Positions 8,599 to 18,124 of a stretch of DNA of 64,000 nucleotides are shown in pieces. A program made the translations under genes and the position numbers. Every line of letters begins with the position of its first letter. Within the stretch, counting starts at the first letter, position 1. The DNA lies in contig NZ_BAABFL010000134.1 of the NCBI RefSeq assembly GCF_039540975.1, positions 1 to 64,000 on the forward strand. Reading direction: 5' to 3'. The notes beneath the pieces are model-generated. The model did not search any database. It was given only the letters and a program-made list of their open reading frames with translations, and was not told the origin of the DNA. The DNA is from Kistimonas scapharcae. GTDB taxonomy: Bacteria; Pseudomonadota; Gammaproteobacteria; Pseudomonadales; Endozoicomonadaceae.

Positions 8599-9549
8599 AT
8601 GCGTAATGTCACCAGGACGGTCATCCACCTAGTCTGCTTACTTCTTTTCCTGAACCTGCCGGCTCAAGCCTTGGCGGACACACTCTGCACCAAGGGCACA
8701 CCCCGTATCAAAGTGCAGGTAACGACCGACTGGAAACTGCGCTTTGGCGGTCGTCCCGTACCGGGCATTGATGTTGAGGACCGGCTGGTTTTCACTATCA
8801 AGAAAACCGGATACCGGTTCAATCTTCCCGATCGCTTTCATGGTGACCCCTGTGGCAACGTCAGGGTTTCCAAGGATGGAAAGTATATCGGTATCTTCTG
8901 GAGTGAGGATTATCTGGCCAGTCAGAACGGATTGCTGACATTGCGCTCAGAGGATTTCGGGGAGAGCTTCAAACTCTATTGGCTGCCCAACACCGCCTTC
9001 TACGGAAAACTGGTGGTTGATGACAAGGGCAAGTCCACAGGCCGCTGGCAGCTTGGTATTAGCAAGATTACATCCATCGACCCGCAAAGTGCCCTTAAAG
9101 CCCATAACACCAGACAGTTTAAAAAACTCGCCCCCAATATCACCCAGATGAAATCCAATCAGCAACCTGACGGCTTTCCTTCGGGCAATCACAACAAGGT
9201 ATCAGCGGATATGTTCACTGTACTGGGCCGTCGTACCGAAAAAGGTGAATATTATGAAATTTTCATCCTGAATTTCCTGCAAACCTTCAATATGGGCAAA
9301 AGCTGGCACGTGTCAGCCGATGACAACGATTATCAGCACTTTTTCGCACCGTTAAGCGCTTATCGCTACGTGTGGGGTGCCGATACGGACAAACAGCACC
9401 TCAAACGGTTTCAGGGTTTGCCCCCTGAATTCACAGCCGTGTCCTATACAGCCATGGCAGAATGTATTGCCACCTATCCAAAGGGCTCGCATGACATTAC
9501 TTTCAAGACACTGAAAGCCGCTATTGAGGCGGGAGAGAGCTGCTCCTGA
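8599..9549 (+). CDS. Hypothetical secreted protein
   Basis: A 316-residue protein with a clear Sec signal peptide (about residues 1-26, cleavage after PAQALA). The mature part is mixed beta/alpha with many Trp and Tyr residues and a few Cys. Stretches such as VRVSKDGKYIGIFWSED and FGESFKLYWLPN look beta-rich, possibly a propeller-like or adhesive domain. No catalytic motif is recognised. It lies upstream of the phytochelatin-synthase-like gene on the same strand with a 73-base gap, so both could be exported products of one unit. Confidence 0.6.
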   Translation: MRNVTRTVIHLVCLLLFLNLPAQALADTLCTKGTPRIKVQVTTDWKLRFGGRPVPGIDVEDRLVFTIKKTGYRFNLPDRFHGDPCGNVRVSKDGKYIGIFWSEDYLASQNGLLTLRSEDFGESFKLYWLPNTAFYGKLVVDDKGKSTGRWQLGISKITSIDPQSALKAHNTRQFKKLAPNITQMKSNQQPDGFPSGNHNKVSADMFTVLGRRTEKGEYYEIFILNFLQTFNMGKSWHVSADDNDYQHFFAPLSAYRYVWGADTDKQHLKRFQGLPPEFTAVSYTAMAECIATYPKGSHDITFKTLKAAIEAGESCS

Positions 9550-9622
9550 TGGAACCCGCATGCGATAATCAGGTCTAAACTGCTACGCGTTGCCCATACG
9601 GCAATACCTGCAGGAAACCTTT

Positions 9623-10348
9623 ATGAAACAAACAATCACTTGCCTTGGATTGCTCTGCGCACTGCTCACATTTGCCGTGTCAGGTACACAAAATCCGGAC
9701 CTGATTGACTGGAACACCCCGGCAGCTGCCCCCCTGCAGCAAAGAATCCCGGCCAATGCGGATTTCTGGCAACTGATTCCACAGCTGACAACCCAGAAAA
9801 CACAAACCTATTGTGGCATCGCCAGTGCAGTGACTGTTCTCAACACCATGGCCTTTGGGCAAGCAGGTGACCCTGTCTATTTCCCTTATGTCCATGTCAC
9901 CCAGGACAGTTTCTTCACCCCTGACGTCCTGCAATACGTCACACCGCTGTCCGTATTAACACGCGGAATCACCATGAAAGAGCTTGGCAACGCCCTGCAA
10001 AGCCATGGTGTCCTGGTCCACAGCCTGCCAGGAGACAGTATTGACACCGATCAACTGCGCAATCGCCTACGCCATGAGTTAACCGACAAGGAGCACTATC
10101 TCCTGATCAACTACCATCGCCCCTCCCTGAACCAGAAAGGCGGTGGCCATTGGTCAGTGTTGGGTGCGTATGACGTCGCATCGGATCGTGCACTGATTCT
10201 TGATGTTGCTCGCTATGCCTACCCACCCACCTGGGTCAGCCTGTCGGCTTTACATCGCGCCATCAATACCCTGGATGCGAGCAGCGGAGAGTCCAGAGGT
10301 CTATTGATTATCTCTGCACCATCAACCACCGCTCAGAATACCCCTTGA
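9623..10348 (+). CDS. Phytochelatin synthase-family cysteine peptidase, exported
   Basis: A 241-residue papain-fold protein of the phytochelatin synthase family (N-terminal catalytic half only, as in other bacterial members, which mainly remove the glycine of glutathione). The triad is visible: Cys in QTYCGIASAVTVLN (about residue 60), His in GGGHWSVLGAYD (about 173) and Asp in ALILDVARY (about 192). Residues 1-21 form a Sec signal peptide, so it acts in the periplasm or outside. The start at 9623 is chosen for AGGAAACC upstream; an ATG 33 bases earlier lacks this. The Cys-rich C-terminal half of plant enzymes is absent. Confidence 0.85.
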   Translation: MKQTITCLGLLCALLTFAVSGTQNPDLIDWNTPAAAPLQQRIPANADFWQLIPQLTTQKTQTYCGIASAVTVLNTMAFGQAGDPVYFPYVHVTQDSFFTPDVLQYVTPLSVLTRGITMKELGNALQSHGVLVHSLPGDSIDTDQLRNRLRHELTDKEHYLLINYHRPSLNQKGGGHWSVLGAYDVASDRALILDVARYAYPPTWVSLSALHRAINTLDASSGESRGLLIISAPSTTAQNTP

Positions 10349-10367
10349 AGAATAACCACCCAGCGAC

Positions 10368-11398
10368 TTAAGGCGCTGGATTCGGCTGTTCGGTATGAAT
10401 TGCTTCAATGGCTTGCAGTAACTCATCGGACAATGTCAGCTCACTGGATGCCAAATTACTGTCCAGTTGCTCAAGGGTCGTTGCACCAATGATATTACTG
10501 GTGACAAACGATCGAGATGTGACAAAGGCCAGCGCCATCTGGCTGGGATCCAGGCCAGACTCCCTAGCCAGTGAAACATAAGCTTCAGTCGCTTTCTGTG
10601 CCTGTGGATTGTTATAGCGCTGAAAACGGGAGAAGAGCGTCAGGCGTCCATCAGCAGGCTTCGCACCATTGAGATACTTTCCACTGAGTACACCGAAGGC
10701 TAATGGTGAATAGGCCAGCAGGCCCAAATGTTCGCGGTGAGCGATTTCTGCAAGACCAATCTCAAACGAACGATTCAGCAGGTTGTAGGGGTTTTGAATA
10801 CTCACCGGACGCACCTGCTGCCTGATCTGACTATCTGTCAGGTAGCGCATGGCACCCCACGGGGTCTCATTGGACAATCCGTAATGCCGGATCTTGCCAG
10901 CCTTCACGAGTCCATCCATTACATCCAGCGTTTCTTCGATCGGGGTACTATCATCATTGTCCTGATGTGAATACCCAGACGGCCAAAAAAGTTGGTGTTA
11001 CGGTCAGGCCAGTGCAGCTGATACAGGTCTATGCAATCCACGCCCAGTCGCTGAAGGCTGCCATCCACCGCGCGCTCAATATGCTCACAGTTCAAACGCC
11101 GACCACCGTCCATATAGTCATAACCGGGCCCACAGACCTTGGTAGCCAGCACCAGATCATCATGCCGACCACGCTGGCGTAGCCAGTTACCGATGATCTG
11201 CTCCGTTCGCGTCCATGTTTCCGCACCCGGGGGGACGGGATACAACTCCGCCGTGTCAATGAAGTTAACGCCGTACGCTGTTGCTCTGTCCAGCTGGGCA
11301 AATGCCTCCTGTTCCGTATTTTGTTCACCCCAGGTCATCGTACCCAGACAAAGTGCACTAACCTGAATATCGGTCTGGCCGAGTCGTCTGTATTCCAC
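10368..11398 (-). pseudogene. tas: Tas-like aldo/keto reductase, interrupted by a one-base frameshift
   Basis: Two minus-strand frames together encode a complete aldo/keto reductase like E. coli Tas (about 346 residues). The upstream piece (from 11398) begins MEYRRLGQTDIQVSALCLGT and covers the active-site region; the downstream piece (to 10368) includes MRYLTDSQIRQQ, QNPYNLLNRSFEIGLAE and AYSPLAFGVLSGKYLNGA. Between them the first frame runs into nonsense after FFGRLG. Adding one G to the GGG (CCC at 10974-10976 on the plus strand) restores GYSHQDNDDSTPIEETLDV and joins both parts. It is either a recent pseudogene or an assembly error in a homopolymer. Confidence 0.85.
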
Positions 11399-11714
11399 GT
11401 CAAGACTCCAATGTTGGCTGTTATATGTCCATCTGCCATCTGTCTAATGGGTAGATGATTATACGACAGTTATCGAAAGAATAGACTGCGCGCATGTATG
11501 TTGACGCATAAGGCAATCAAAAAACAATGGGGGTGATAGAATCTTATGCAAAATAAAAAACCTATAATGCCCAGGATTCGTTTGGGCAACATCGAAAGGC
11601 ATATTCTATACTTCGGCTGCAATAATAATTTGATACTTGAATATAATAGTGCAACAAAACATTCGCGCTCACTACACCACTTTTTATTGATACTTATATT
11701 CTCAGGCTTTAATC
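11399..11714. other. AT-rich intergenic region
   Basis: These 316 bases lie between the tas start and a secreted-protein gene. They are AT-rich and probably hold the promoters of both. A plus-strand ORF from 11546 runs into the next gene in another frame and has no protein-like features. Confidence 0.4.
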
Positions 11715-12116
11715 ATGACAAAAGTACATATTCATTTATTGTCTGCAACCCTAATGCTGACAGGCTTAACATTCATCACAGAAGCACTATGCAATAACAT
11801 ACCCTATCGCACAGGTGAAAATCCTATAACGCTAAAAATAAGAAATGAGGGATGGTATTTGTTGAACTACGAATTTGATCGGTATATTTGCACACATAAC
11901 GAAATTGGTACAGGCTCTATTATCAGCGGATCTTTATTAATGGGGAGATCGACCTCCTACCCAATATACGATACCAATCCGACAGGTCTACAATGCAGGG
12001 TAAAAGTCTGCCCCACCCCCTGCTATGAATCATTCACCCATTATTACACCATTACAAAATCAACCACGATTCGCTGCTCTGGAACCATATTCTCATTCAA
12101 TTGCGACATTTACTAG
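11715..12116 (+). CDS. Small secreted Cys-rich protein
   Basis: A 133-residue protein with an N-terminal Sec signal (about residues 1-25, ending TEALC). The mature part has about seven Cys residues (CTHNE, QCRVKVCPTPCYESF, IRCSG, FNCDIY), which suggests a disulfide-stabilised exported product. The gene is clearly more AT-rich than the metabolic genes around it. No family is recognised. It converges on another small secreted-protein gene across a hairpin terminator. It could be a toxin or host-interaction protein, which is inference only. Confidence 0.55.
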   Translation: MTKVHIHLLSATLMLTGLTFITEALCNNIPYRTGENPITLKIRNEGWYLLNYEFDRYICTHNEIGTGSIISGSLLMGRSTSYPIYDTNPTGLQCRVKVCPTPCYESFTHYYTITKSTTIRCSGTIFSFNCDIY

Positions 12117-12128
12117 CACTAAAATCAT

Positions 12129-12156
12129 ATCCACCGACTAAATACAGCCGGTGGAT
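12129..12156. terminator. Bidirectional terminator
   Basis: An 8-bp perfect stem (12129-12136 with 12149-12156) lies in the 47-base space between two convergent genes, followed by TATTTC on the plus strand. Confidence 0.5.
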
Positions 12157-12163
12157 TATTTCA

Positions 12164-12649
12164 TCAATTTGACTTTATAGTAATCGACAACCTGGAGTTT
12201 TTAGGGAAAGATTGCTTTTCAACAATGGTTGGATTCCAATATCCTGTATGCGACGTACAATTTTTACCTACCTCTTTAAAGTTAAGATTTAAGTAAATAC
12301 AATATTCATCCATCTTATTATCACCACCTAAATAGCCTCCGGCAGAAATAATAAACATGTACTGATCTTTTTCACGCCCATGTTTCCAGCTAACAAGCCC
12401 TGCGAGATAATTATGTAACCCATCGAATACCGGAGTCAGTGTCATTATTGTATTCACCGGGAAGCCTGAATAGGATGCCAAATGATAACTGCCCGTTGCT
12501 ATTGCAGGATCTTCAAGCCCTTCGATCCCGCGAGCACTCACCTCAAACAATGGAAAAATTTCCTGATGAATTTCCACCGTTCCGGCATGGGCCATGCTAC
12601 CAGACACAACCAATGCAAAAACAAGTGGCATGGAAGAAATAGATCTCAT
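12164..12649 (-). CDS. Hypothetical secreted protein
   Basis: A 161-residue exported protein. Residues 1-21 form a Sec signal (SISSMPLVFALVVSGSMAHA). The mature part is beta-rich (GTVEIHQEIFPLFEVSARGI, NTIMTLTPVFDGLHNYLAG) with two Cys residues that could pair. The start at 12649 is supported by AAGGGG about 7 bases upstream; the longer reading frame to 12742 adds an Arg-rich leader without a ribosome site. No family is recognised. It is AT-rich like its convergent neighbour at 11715. Confidence 0.6.
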   Translation of the reverse strand: MRSISSMPLVFALVVSGSMAHAGTVEIHQEIFPLFEVSARGIEGLEDPAIATGSYHLASYSGFPVNTIMTLTPVFDGLHNYLAGLVSWKHGREKDQYMFIISAGGYLGGDNKMDEYCIYLNLNFKEVGKNCTSHTGYWNPTIVEKQSFPKNSRLSITIKSN

Positions 12650-12955
12650 TTTCAAACCCCTTTCACTGCTGCCTGGTATTAACCTTCGCAGTTTTCTGGA
12701 AAATGAATGTCGGACACAATGCCTGACGATCCCCACCGGCATCTCAATACATCAAACACCAGGTTCGGATAAAAATAACACAACATGACAAACTCTGTTT
12801 TTTTATTCATTATATGGAGCATTTTCTTGCATTAACGGTTAAAATAATGCTGTTATTCATATATACCGTGTTTTGCTGAACATTTTTACCAATAACAACA
12901 GTCGCGATCAAAAACAAAAAAACACCTCTAACAATATCAGATGACACCTTTCTTC
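12650..12955. other. AT-rich gap with no gene seen
   Basis: These 306 bases separate two minus-strand genes. They contain the promoter region of the secreted-protein gene and long A/T runs; no hairpin or coding sequence stands out. Confidence 0.4.
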
Positions 12956-13759
12956 CTAAAGTCCATCCTTTAGACATGGCACACTCTCCAATGCCTTTTC
13001 CACTGACCCAATATGCCTAGAAAGGTTAGCAACAATATAGGGGATTCTTGCATACATCGCGTGAGGATTTTCATGTCTTGGCACCATGTAATATCTCCCC
13101 CGTCCCAGAAAATATTTAGCACTCTTCTTCAACTCGCCATTATTACTCTCTGGAAAGCACTCTTCTATATAGGCGACAATTTCCAAGCAACACCTGATAA
13201 CATCATTAATTAAAGGCGACATAGCTCTAATAAAAGAATACTCCCGCACCCCTAACTCTTTATTGTATGCGCAATCGTATTGATCAAATTCATATTGCCT
13301 ATCGACGCCTCTTTTTAATTTCTCTATTTTATGACGCGCAATCGCTAAATTAAGGTACTGCTTATGAATCTTGCCACATCCAACAAATAGCGGCTTAATC
13401 GCCTGATCGGATTCATCATCACCACCTGACGCGAGATACTCCTCCAGCGATTGGTAATACTGCCCCGTCTCCAAGCATCGATACCCCACTAAAATAGCAG
13501 GTTGATTCACATACTCTTCAACAGGAACGTCAGACGGATCAATAGTAACATCATGTATCAAAAACTCTTCAATACGGCGTATATTGCAGCAATTTTGACA
13601 ATTGATTAAATGGATAACCGGATTAATCAGGTAATGAATTAATACATTAATACAAGGTTTAACGATATGATTCAGAAACCACGCACTTCGCGTTATACAA
13701 CAGGGCTCTGTTTCACCATTACCAGACACGTTCATTGAGATACTACATGCTGCAACCAT
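12956..13759 (-). CDS. Putative effector, CCxIRRI family (short member)
   Basis: A 267-residue protein without a signal peptide and of unknown function. The N-terminal 58 residues mix Cys with hydrophobic segments (PCCITRS, LINCQNCC), then CCNIRRIEEFLI (57-68) and VNQPAILVGYRCL. The same order CC-x-IRRI-x-EFLI then NQP-x5-Y recurs in the 525-residue protein at 41106-42683, as do a later RCCLEI/ECCEIL helix and a KY-x3-G-x2-Y...HA segment, so the two are paralogues. Clustered Cys beside hydrophobic residues could be lipid-modified in a host cell, which is inference. The gene is AT-rich and lies just downstream of the EutBC unit on the same strand. Confidence 0.65.
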   Translation of the reverse strand: MVAACSISMNVSGNGETEPCCITRSAWFLNHIVKPCINVLIHYLINPVIHLINCQNCCNIRRIEEFLIHDVTIDPSDVPVEEYVNQPAILVGYRCLETGQYYQSLEEYLASGGDDESDQAIKPLFVGCGKIHKQYLNLAIARHKIEKLKRGVDRQYEFDQYDCAYNKELGVREYSFIRAMSPLINDVIRCCLEIVAYIEECFPESNNGELKKSAKYFLGRGRYYMVPRHENPHAMYARIPYIVANLSRHIGSVEKALESVPCLKDGL

Positions 13760-13903
13760 TACTCTAACCTAGCACAGTGTGTTGATAAACAGCTCGATCG
13801 AAAAGTTAGAGGAACCCTTTATGGAAAAGTTCCTTTCAGATGCTAGCGCGTAACGATAATAACGGAACTGTCAGAAAAACCAAACAATATCGAAACAGAA
13901 TAA

Positions 13904-13938
13904 GCCTGCATCCATAGGTCTCCTATTCGGATGCAGGC
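13904..13938 (-). terminator. Terminator after the EutB-EutC gene
   Basis: A perfect 10-bp stem GCCTGCATCC/GGATGCAGGC (13904-13913 with 13929-13938) lies 14 bases beyond the fusion gene stop. On the minus strand it is followed by TTATTCTG, only weakly T-rich. Confidence 0.55.
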
Positions 13939-13951
13939 AACATAATTTTCC

Positions 13952-16396
13952 TTAGAAAGGATAGCGATCGTTATAGCGAAGCTTAACCCCTGCCTGACGC
14001 AGAAGATCACCCGCCAACGGTGAAAGCAGCGTACGACGACTCAATAAGATTTCTTTCACCCCCCACTCCAGCAGCATGAGCACATCCGCTTCTGAAATGG
14101 TTTTCTGGTTACTGAAATCATGCACACGGATAGGCTGCACGGTTTTCTTTTCTTCTTCCTTCGGAGCTTCTGGTAAAACTTCCTTATGCATCAGCCCCAT
14201 CCGGCTACCCAGAATCGCATTCAGACGGTTGCCAGCCGCTTTATTATCAAAAATCTGCATGGCCCGTTCTGCAACCAGCGAACCGGCTTCCAGTGGTGGA
14301 ATACCCCCGTGATAGATATTCGGCACCACTGTATCCTCAAAGGCAATCGCTTCCACACCGGAGTACTCGGCTGCCAGTTGCCGGGTTTCCTCATCACCCA
14401 ACCGATAGACCAGGTAAGCCGACAGGCTACGGGAAGACTCGGCATCGGAACCGGGACGTTCTCCCAGCAGCACGATCACCATCCGGGCATTCACAACCTG
14501 TGCAATATCCTCCGCCAACCGGACCCGGCCATGCGGTGCAATCATGGTTTGCCCAAGGCTGTAGCCACGGCTGCGCAACCCGTCTTCCAGTACAGGCAGC
14601 AGCTCCTCGATGTTGTGATGCACTGCCTCGGCACTGAGTCCATCGGTGACAACAATCTGGATATCATTATTTTCCGGCGTTAGCTTTGAACGACACTCAT
14701 CGCTTAATGTCGCACCGGTATCCGGACGGGAATGGTGTAACGCCAGGGTCGATGCCTTCGAATCAATCCGGCGATAATCGAGGTCTTCAAACGCCTCAAA
14801 CCGCAATTCACTGACCGCCGCGGCCCGGGCAATCGCCATATTCAAACGAAGATTGCGCATGACCCGGTTAGCCATCCGCGGTCCGGCATTGTCCAGGCCA
14901 TAAGCCATGGGTACCCGCGACATCAGATGACGGAATTCATGTTCAGAATCTGCAAAGATGGCAGGATTCCCCCAATTGGGACCACGCTGAATCTGGCCTC
15001 GCTTATCTTCAGTGAAAATGCCGCGTTCAATACACCAGTGATAAAACTCAGGCGCCGGTTTCAGGTTGTGAATCTCCCGCATGGTCTGGTCATCGTGGCA
15101 GCTGGTATCGGCATAGGCCAGCATCCGGTCTACCCCGAGGTAGATATCCATAAAATAGTTGGCGCCGGCCACGGTCAGCAGTTCCACTGCCATTTCCTGG
15201 CCTTCTTCCGCTGCATCCGCATGCAGCGTGAAACAGGGCGATACGCCCATCGGCAACCCCATCACCTTGGCCATGAACAGATCCTGCAGATTGGAGTAAA
15301 CAATCTGTCGGCTGTTCTCATGGGTTTCCGGGCCGATAAACCCGGTCACACTGTTCACCATGCACGGGTCGTAACGACGACATAAGCCGTAAGTCAGCGC
15401 CTCAGTCGTTGCCATGTCGATACCGTCATGCTTGCTGTAACTGACCTCGCTGCCCTGCCCCGTCTCAAAATACATGAACTGCTCAGCCCTGCCGGCCAGA
15501 GAGCCTTTCTGAGCCATTAAACGGTATGCGTCGTCCATATAGGTAACGGTGACATCAAAGGCTTCACGCAATGTCGCATCCGTTCCGGCCAGCGACTGGA
15601 ACAGGATTTCCACCGGCGCCCCTTCAGCCAGGCAGGCCAGCTGGGTACGCACATGTGACAGCACACAGATTTGTGTCGGCGCCCCGGTCTGCTTGCGGAT
15701 TTTATCCAGATGGAACAGGCAGGCGCTGATGTTGTCGACCGAATCCTCAGAGGGATTCAAACCAATCATCAGGTCGCCGTTGCCCATGGAAAGACCCAGC
15801 CAGGTCAATGCCGTAATCGCACTCAAATCATCGGTTGGATGGTTTGGCTGAATCCGGGTAGAAAGCGAGCCCTGCAGGCCAAGGTGCGTTCGCGCGCGGG
15901 TCGGGCAGGTGATCTTGCGCGCATTGTAGATCAGGTCATGCACGCCCATCAGTTTGGTGACTGCCGCCACCATCACTGGCGTCAGACCGGTTCCGGCCTT
16001 GACCAGTTCCGCGCCGCTGGCCGCCTGCATCCAGTCCTTCAACTCGCCCACGGTCATTAACGCGAGTTCATCGAACACCTCAAGGTTAAGGTCATACCCT
16101 ACCCGCATGATGTCGTCGATTCGTCCATGGCGGTTGACCAGCGGCCGGTCATAGAGGTGCTGGAGAGAGAGGTCTGACAACAGGGTGCGCGCCGCTTCCC
16201 GCTCGACCTCATCGGCAGCCGCCAGCCCGGCATTGATGTCGCCGGCCTTGCGCAGGTCAGCAGCACCCAGCAATGCCTTCAGACCGGTAAAGCTGTATTC
16301 CCGCCCCATGACATTCAGGCGGTACACTTCATCCGGCCGGGGCTCCGGTACCGAAATGTCTTGCAGCGGGGTCAGGCGGGCATTCGCCATAGCCAT
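13952..16396 (-). CDS. eutBC: Fused ethanolamine ammonia-lyase, EutB-EutC, with C-terminal TPxA-type module
   Basis: An 814-residue natural fusion of the large and small subunits of an adenosylcobalamin-dependent ethanolamine ammonia-lyase. Residues about 25-480 match EutB: QGSLSTRIQPN (175-185), GNGDLMIGLNP, FETGQGSEVSY with the substrate-side Glu311, and TGFIGPE. Residues about 575-730 match EutC: DIQIVVTDGLSAEAV and LLGERPGSDAES (cobalamin-side loop). A charged linker (737-760) leads to a 45-residue tail (763-808) with core LLSPLAGDL, related to modules in four other BMC proteins here. GGAGAG precedes the ATG. EutB and EutC are normally separate genes. The substrate may be ethanolamine or a related amino alcohol. 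Confidence 0.9.
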   Translation of the reverse strand: MAMANARLTPLQDISVPEPRPDEVYRLNVMGREYSFTGLKALLGAADLRKAGDINAGLAAADEVEREAARTLLSDLSLQHLYDRPLVNRHGRIDDIMRVGYDLNLEVFDELALMTVGELKDWMQAASGAELVKAGTGLTPVMVAAVTKLMGVHDLIYNARKITCPTRARTHLGLQGSLSTRIQPNHPTDDLSAITALTWLGLSMGNGDLMIGLNPSEDSVDNISACLFHLDKIRKQTGAPTQICVLSHVRTQLACLAEGAPVEILFQSLAGTDATLREAFDVTVTYMDDAYRLMAQKGSLAGRAEQFMYFETGQGSEVSYSKHDGIDMATTEALTYGLCRRYDPCMVNSVTGFIGPETHENSRQIVYSNLQDLFMAKVMGLPMGVSPCFTLHADAAEEGQEMAVELLTVAGANYFMDIYLGVDRMLAYADTSCHDDQTMREIHNLKPAPEFYHWCIERGIFTEDKRGQIQRGPNWGNPAIFADSEHEFRHLMSRVPMAYGLDNAGPRMANRVMRNLRLNMAIARAAAVSELRFEAFEDLDYRRIDSKASTLALHHSRPDTGATLSDECRSKLTPENNDIQIVVTDGLSAEAVHHNIEELLPVLEDGLRSRGYSLGQTMIAPHGRVRLAEDIAQVVNARMVIVLLGERPGSDAESSRSLSAYLVYRLGDEETRQLAAEYSGVEAIAFEDTVVPNIYHGGIPPLEAGSLVAERAMQIFDNKAAGNRLNAILGSRMGLMHKEVLPEAPKEEEKKTVQPIRVHDFSNQKTISEADVLMLLEWGVKEILLSRRTLLSPLAGDLLRQAGVKLRYNDRYPF

Positions 16397-16454
16397 AACT
16401 GTTTTCTCTCCAGAATTTTGTCTTCATCATGCGCCGACATGCACTGGGCTCAAA

Positions 16455-17951
16455 TCAGTGCATGCCGTAAAAATAAACCGGAATCACATAATTCCGTACC
16501 GCCCCCAGGCTGACGAACTCCGCCGGCCGGTCCGGCACTTCATCGACGGCCATCAGGTTCACCGGCAGCTGTCCCCAGCGGGTCGCATAGTTTCCAATGA
16601 CCTTGCCAAAATCCTGCGGCGCCAGCAGTAGCAACGGATGCCCTTCAGGAAACGCTATCGTTTCCAGCAACCCGGCCAGTCGCTCACCAAACTGTTTGAC
16701 CTGGGGGAAACGGGGATATTCACCCGCCGGCACCATTGCCTGGATACAGGCCCCGTTGGGACTGCGGCAGGCCAGTTCCACCGCACTCGAAAGCGCTGAG
16801 GTATCCGCGTCCAGTGTCAGGCGGGCGACAATCGGGAGGTCATGTAAGGGTAGCTGTCCGGGTCGCGGCATATACAGGGTATTTCCCGACAACTCCGCAC
16901 TGTGAAGGGTCAGGCCATAGACCGTCGCACGTCCCCCAAACTCCGGAATATGCGAATAGAGACTGCGTGATAGCAGTGGAGAATCCACAATGCCACGGCA
17001 AATATCAATACCCAGATCGCCATACCAGGTCGTCCCGGGCAACGCTTCCCCCATGACCAACCGGTAAAGCAGCTCTCCGACACCACCGGAAAACGTAATA
17101 ATGGTGTCGTCGGTCAGAGGGCTGACATCTTCGTTATAAGGGGCCTGGCACAATCCAGCCCCGGCACCATCATCGGAAAACCATGCCGCCTCACCGGTAA
17201 CAATGGCCTCGAGACCTCGCACGGTGAAATCCACCACCGCCTTGACGTCAGCCTTTGAAAGCACTTCCCCGACGGAGGTATCAATCCCCAGTCGCTCAAA
17301 GACCATTCGCCCGTAACGGGATAACCCGAGAAGATGATAGCTGCCAGGCTGAAAACGGAAATGACGTGCGCCAAGGAAATAGCTGCCGGCTGCCAGAACA
17401 TTACCGTCAAGACCCAGTGCAGGGTTAGTCGTGCCACCCCCAATATCCAGGTTGATCACAGGACGCTGCGGCTCCTGGCGGGAAAGCTCCAGGCTGTTGC
17501 CCATAAAGGCCAGCCAGGATTCAAGACAGGGGTCGTCTGCTGTCGCCACGATGACATGCCCGATCCGTTCACGTACCGCCTGGGCAATGACATGGGCATT
17601 AGCCTGCTCTGCCGCCAGACCGGTGATAATAACGCCGCCCGAAAAGATCTGCTGGCAGTCGATACCACTTTCTTCCAGCCAGCAATCAAGGCACTCAATG
17701 ATTCGGGTACGCGACAGTTCTTCACCATCAAACGGTGTGAAAACCGGTTCAGAGCGATAGAGCAAATCAGGACTACCGAACTCCATTCGCCCCGTCGTCA
17801 TGCTGCGCTCCATGCGCGCACGGGCCACCAGGGCACGACTGGTGGTCGACCCGAAGTCCAGGCCTATCATCAGTGCCGTGTCGCGGTCACCCGCCTCGTG
17901 CGCATACACACGCTGTCTGGCGGACTCTGTTCTCGGGGGAAAAGGCGTCAT
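16455..17951 (-). CDS. Second EutA-like ammonia-lyase reactivase
   Basis: A 498-residue divergent EutA homologue. Actin-fold phosphate loops are visible as MIGLDFGSTTSRALVA (about residues 28-43) and VINLDIGGGTTNPALG (about 167-182), and LLAPQDFGKVIGN near residue 455 matches the EutA C-terminal segment. It should exchange damaged cobalamin on the lyase encoded 58 bases downstream. It differs clearly from the canonical EutA at 2890, and carries an extra N-terminal stretch of about 25 residues. Pairing with a fused lyase suggests a dedicated, co-evolved reactivase. No good ribosome site was found before the ATG at 17951, so the start could be later. Confidence 0.88.
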   Translation of the reverse strand: MTPFPPRTESARQRVYAHEAGDRDTALMIGLDFGSTTSRALVARARMERSMTTGRMEFGSPDLLYRSEPVFTPFDGEELSRTRIIECLDCWLEESGIDCQQIFSGGVIITGLAAEQANAHVIAQAVRERIGHVIVATADDPCLESWLAFMGNSLELSRQEPQRPVINLDIGGGTTNPALGLDGNVLAAGSYFLGARHFRFQPGSYHLLGLSRYGRMVFERLGIDTSVGEVLSKADVKAVVDFTVRGLEAIVTGEAAWFSDDGAGAGLCQAPYNEDVSPLTDDTIITFSGGVGELLYRLVMGEALPGTTWYGDLGIDICRGIVDSPLLSRSLYSHIPEFGGRATVYGLTLHSAELSGNTLYMPRPGQLPLHDLPIVARLTLDADTSALSSAVELACRSPNGACIQAMVPAGEYPRFPQVKQFGERLAGLLETIAFPEGHPLLLLAPQDFGKVIGNYATRWGQLPVNLMAVDEVPDRPAEFVSLGAVRNYVIPVYFYGMH

Positions 17952-18069
17952 GGAATCAATACGTCGTAAAGCAAAGAGATTATCTTAAAACCTGAAAAAA
18001 CTGTGCAGAGTGATAAGTAACTAGTCCATTGTGTTGACCTTAACCAATGCTAATAGAGCCGTCTAACCA

Positions 18070-18104
18070 ACAGCGGGCTTACCGAAAACCGATAAGCCCG
18101 CTGT
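18070..18104. terminator. Terminator downstream of the alkaline phosphatase gene
   Basis: A perfect 12-bp stem ACAGCGGGCTTA/TAAGCCCGCTGT (18070-18081 with 18093-18104) lies 20 bases past the phosphatase stop and before the second eutA. A further CCG/CGG pairing shortens the loop. Confidence 0.7.
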
Positions 18105-18124
18105 TTATGTGTCGCAAGCTGGTA

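Noticed and set aside
11546..11797. 83-codon plus-strand ORF in the AT-rich gap after tas
   Set aside because: Overlaps the better-supported secreted-protein gene at 11715 in another frame and lacks a ribosome site or recognisable features.
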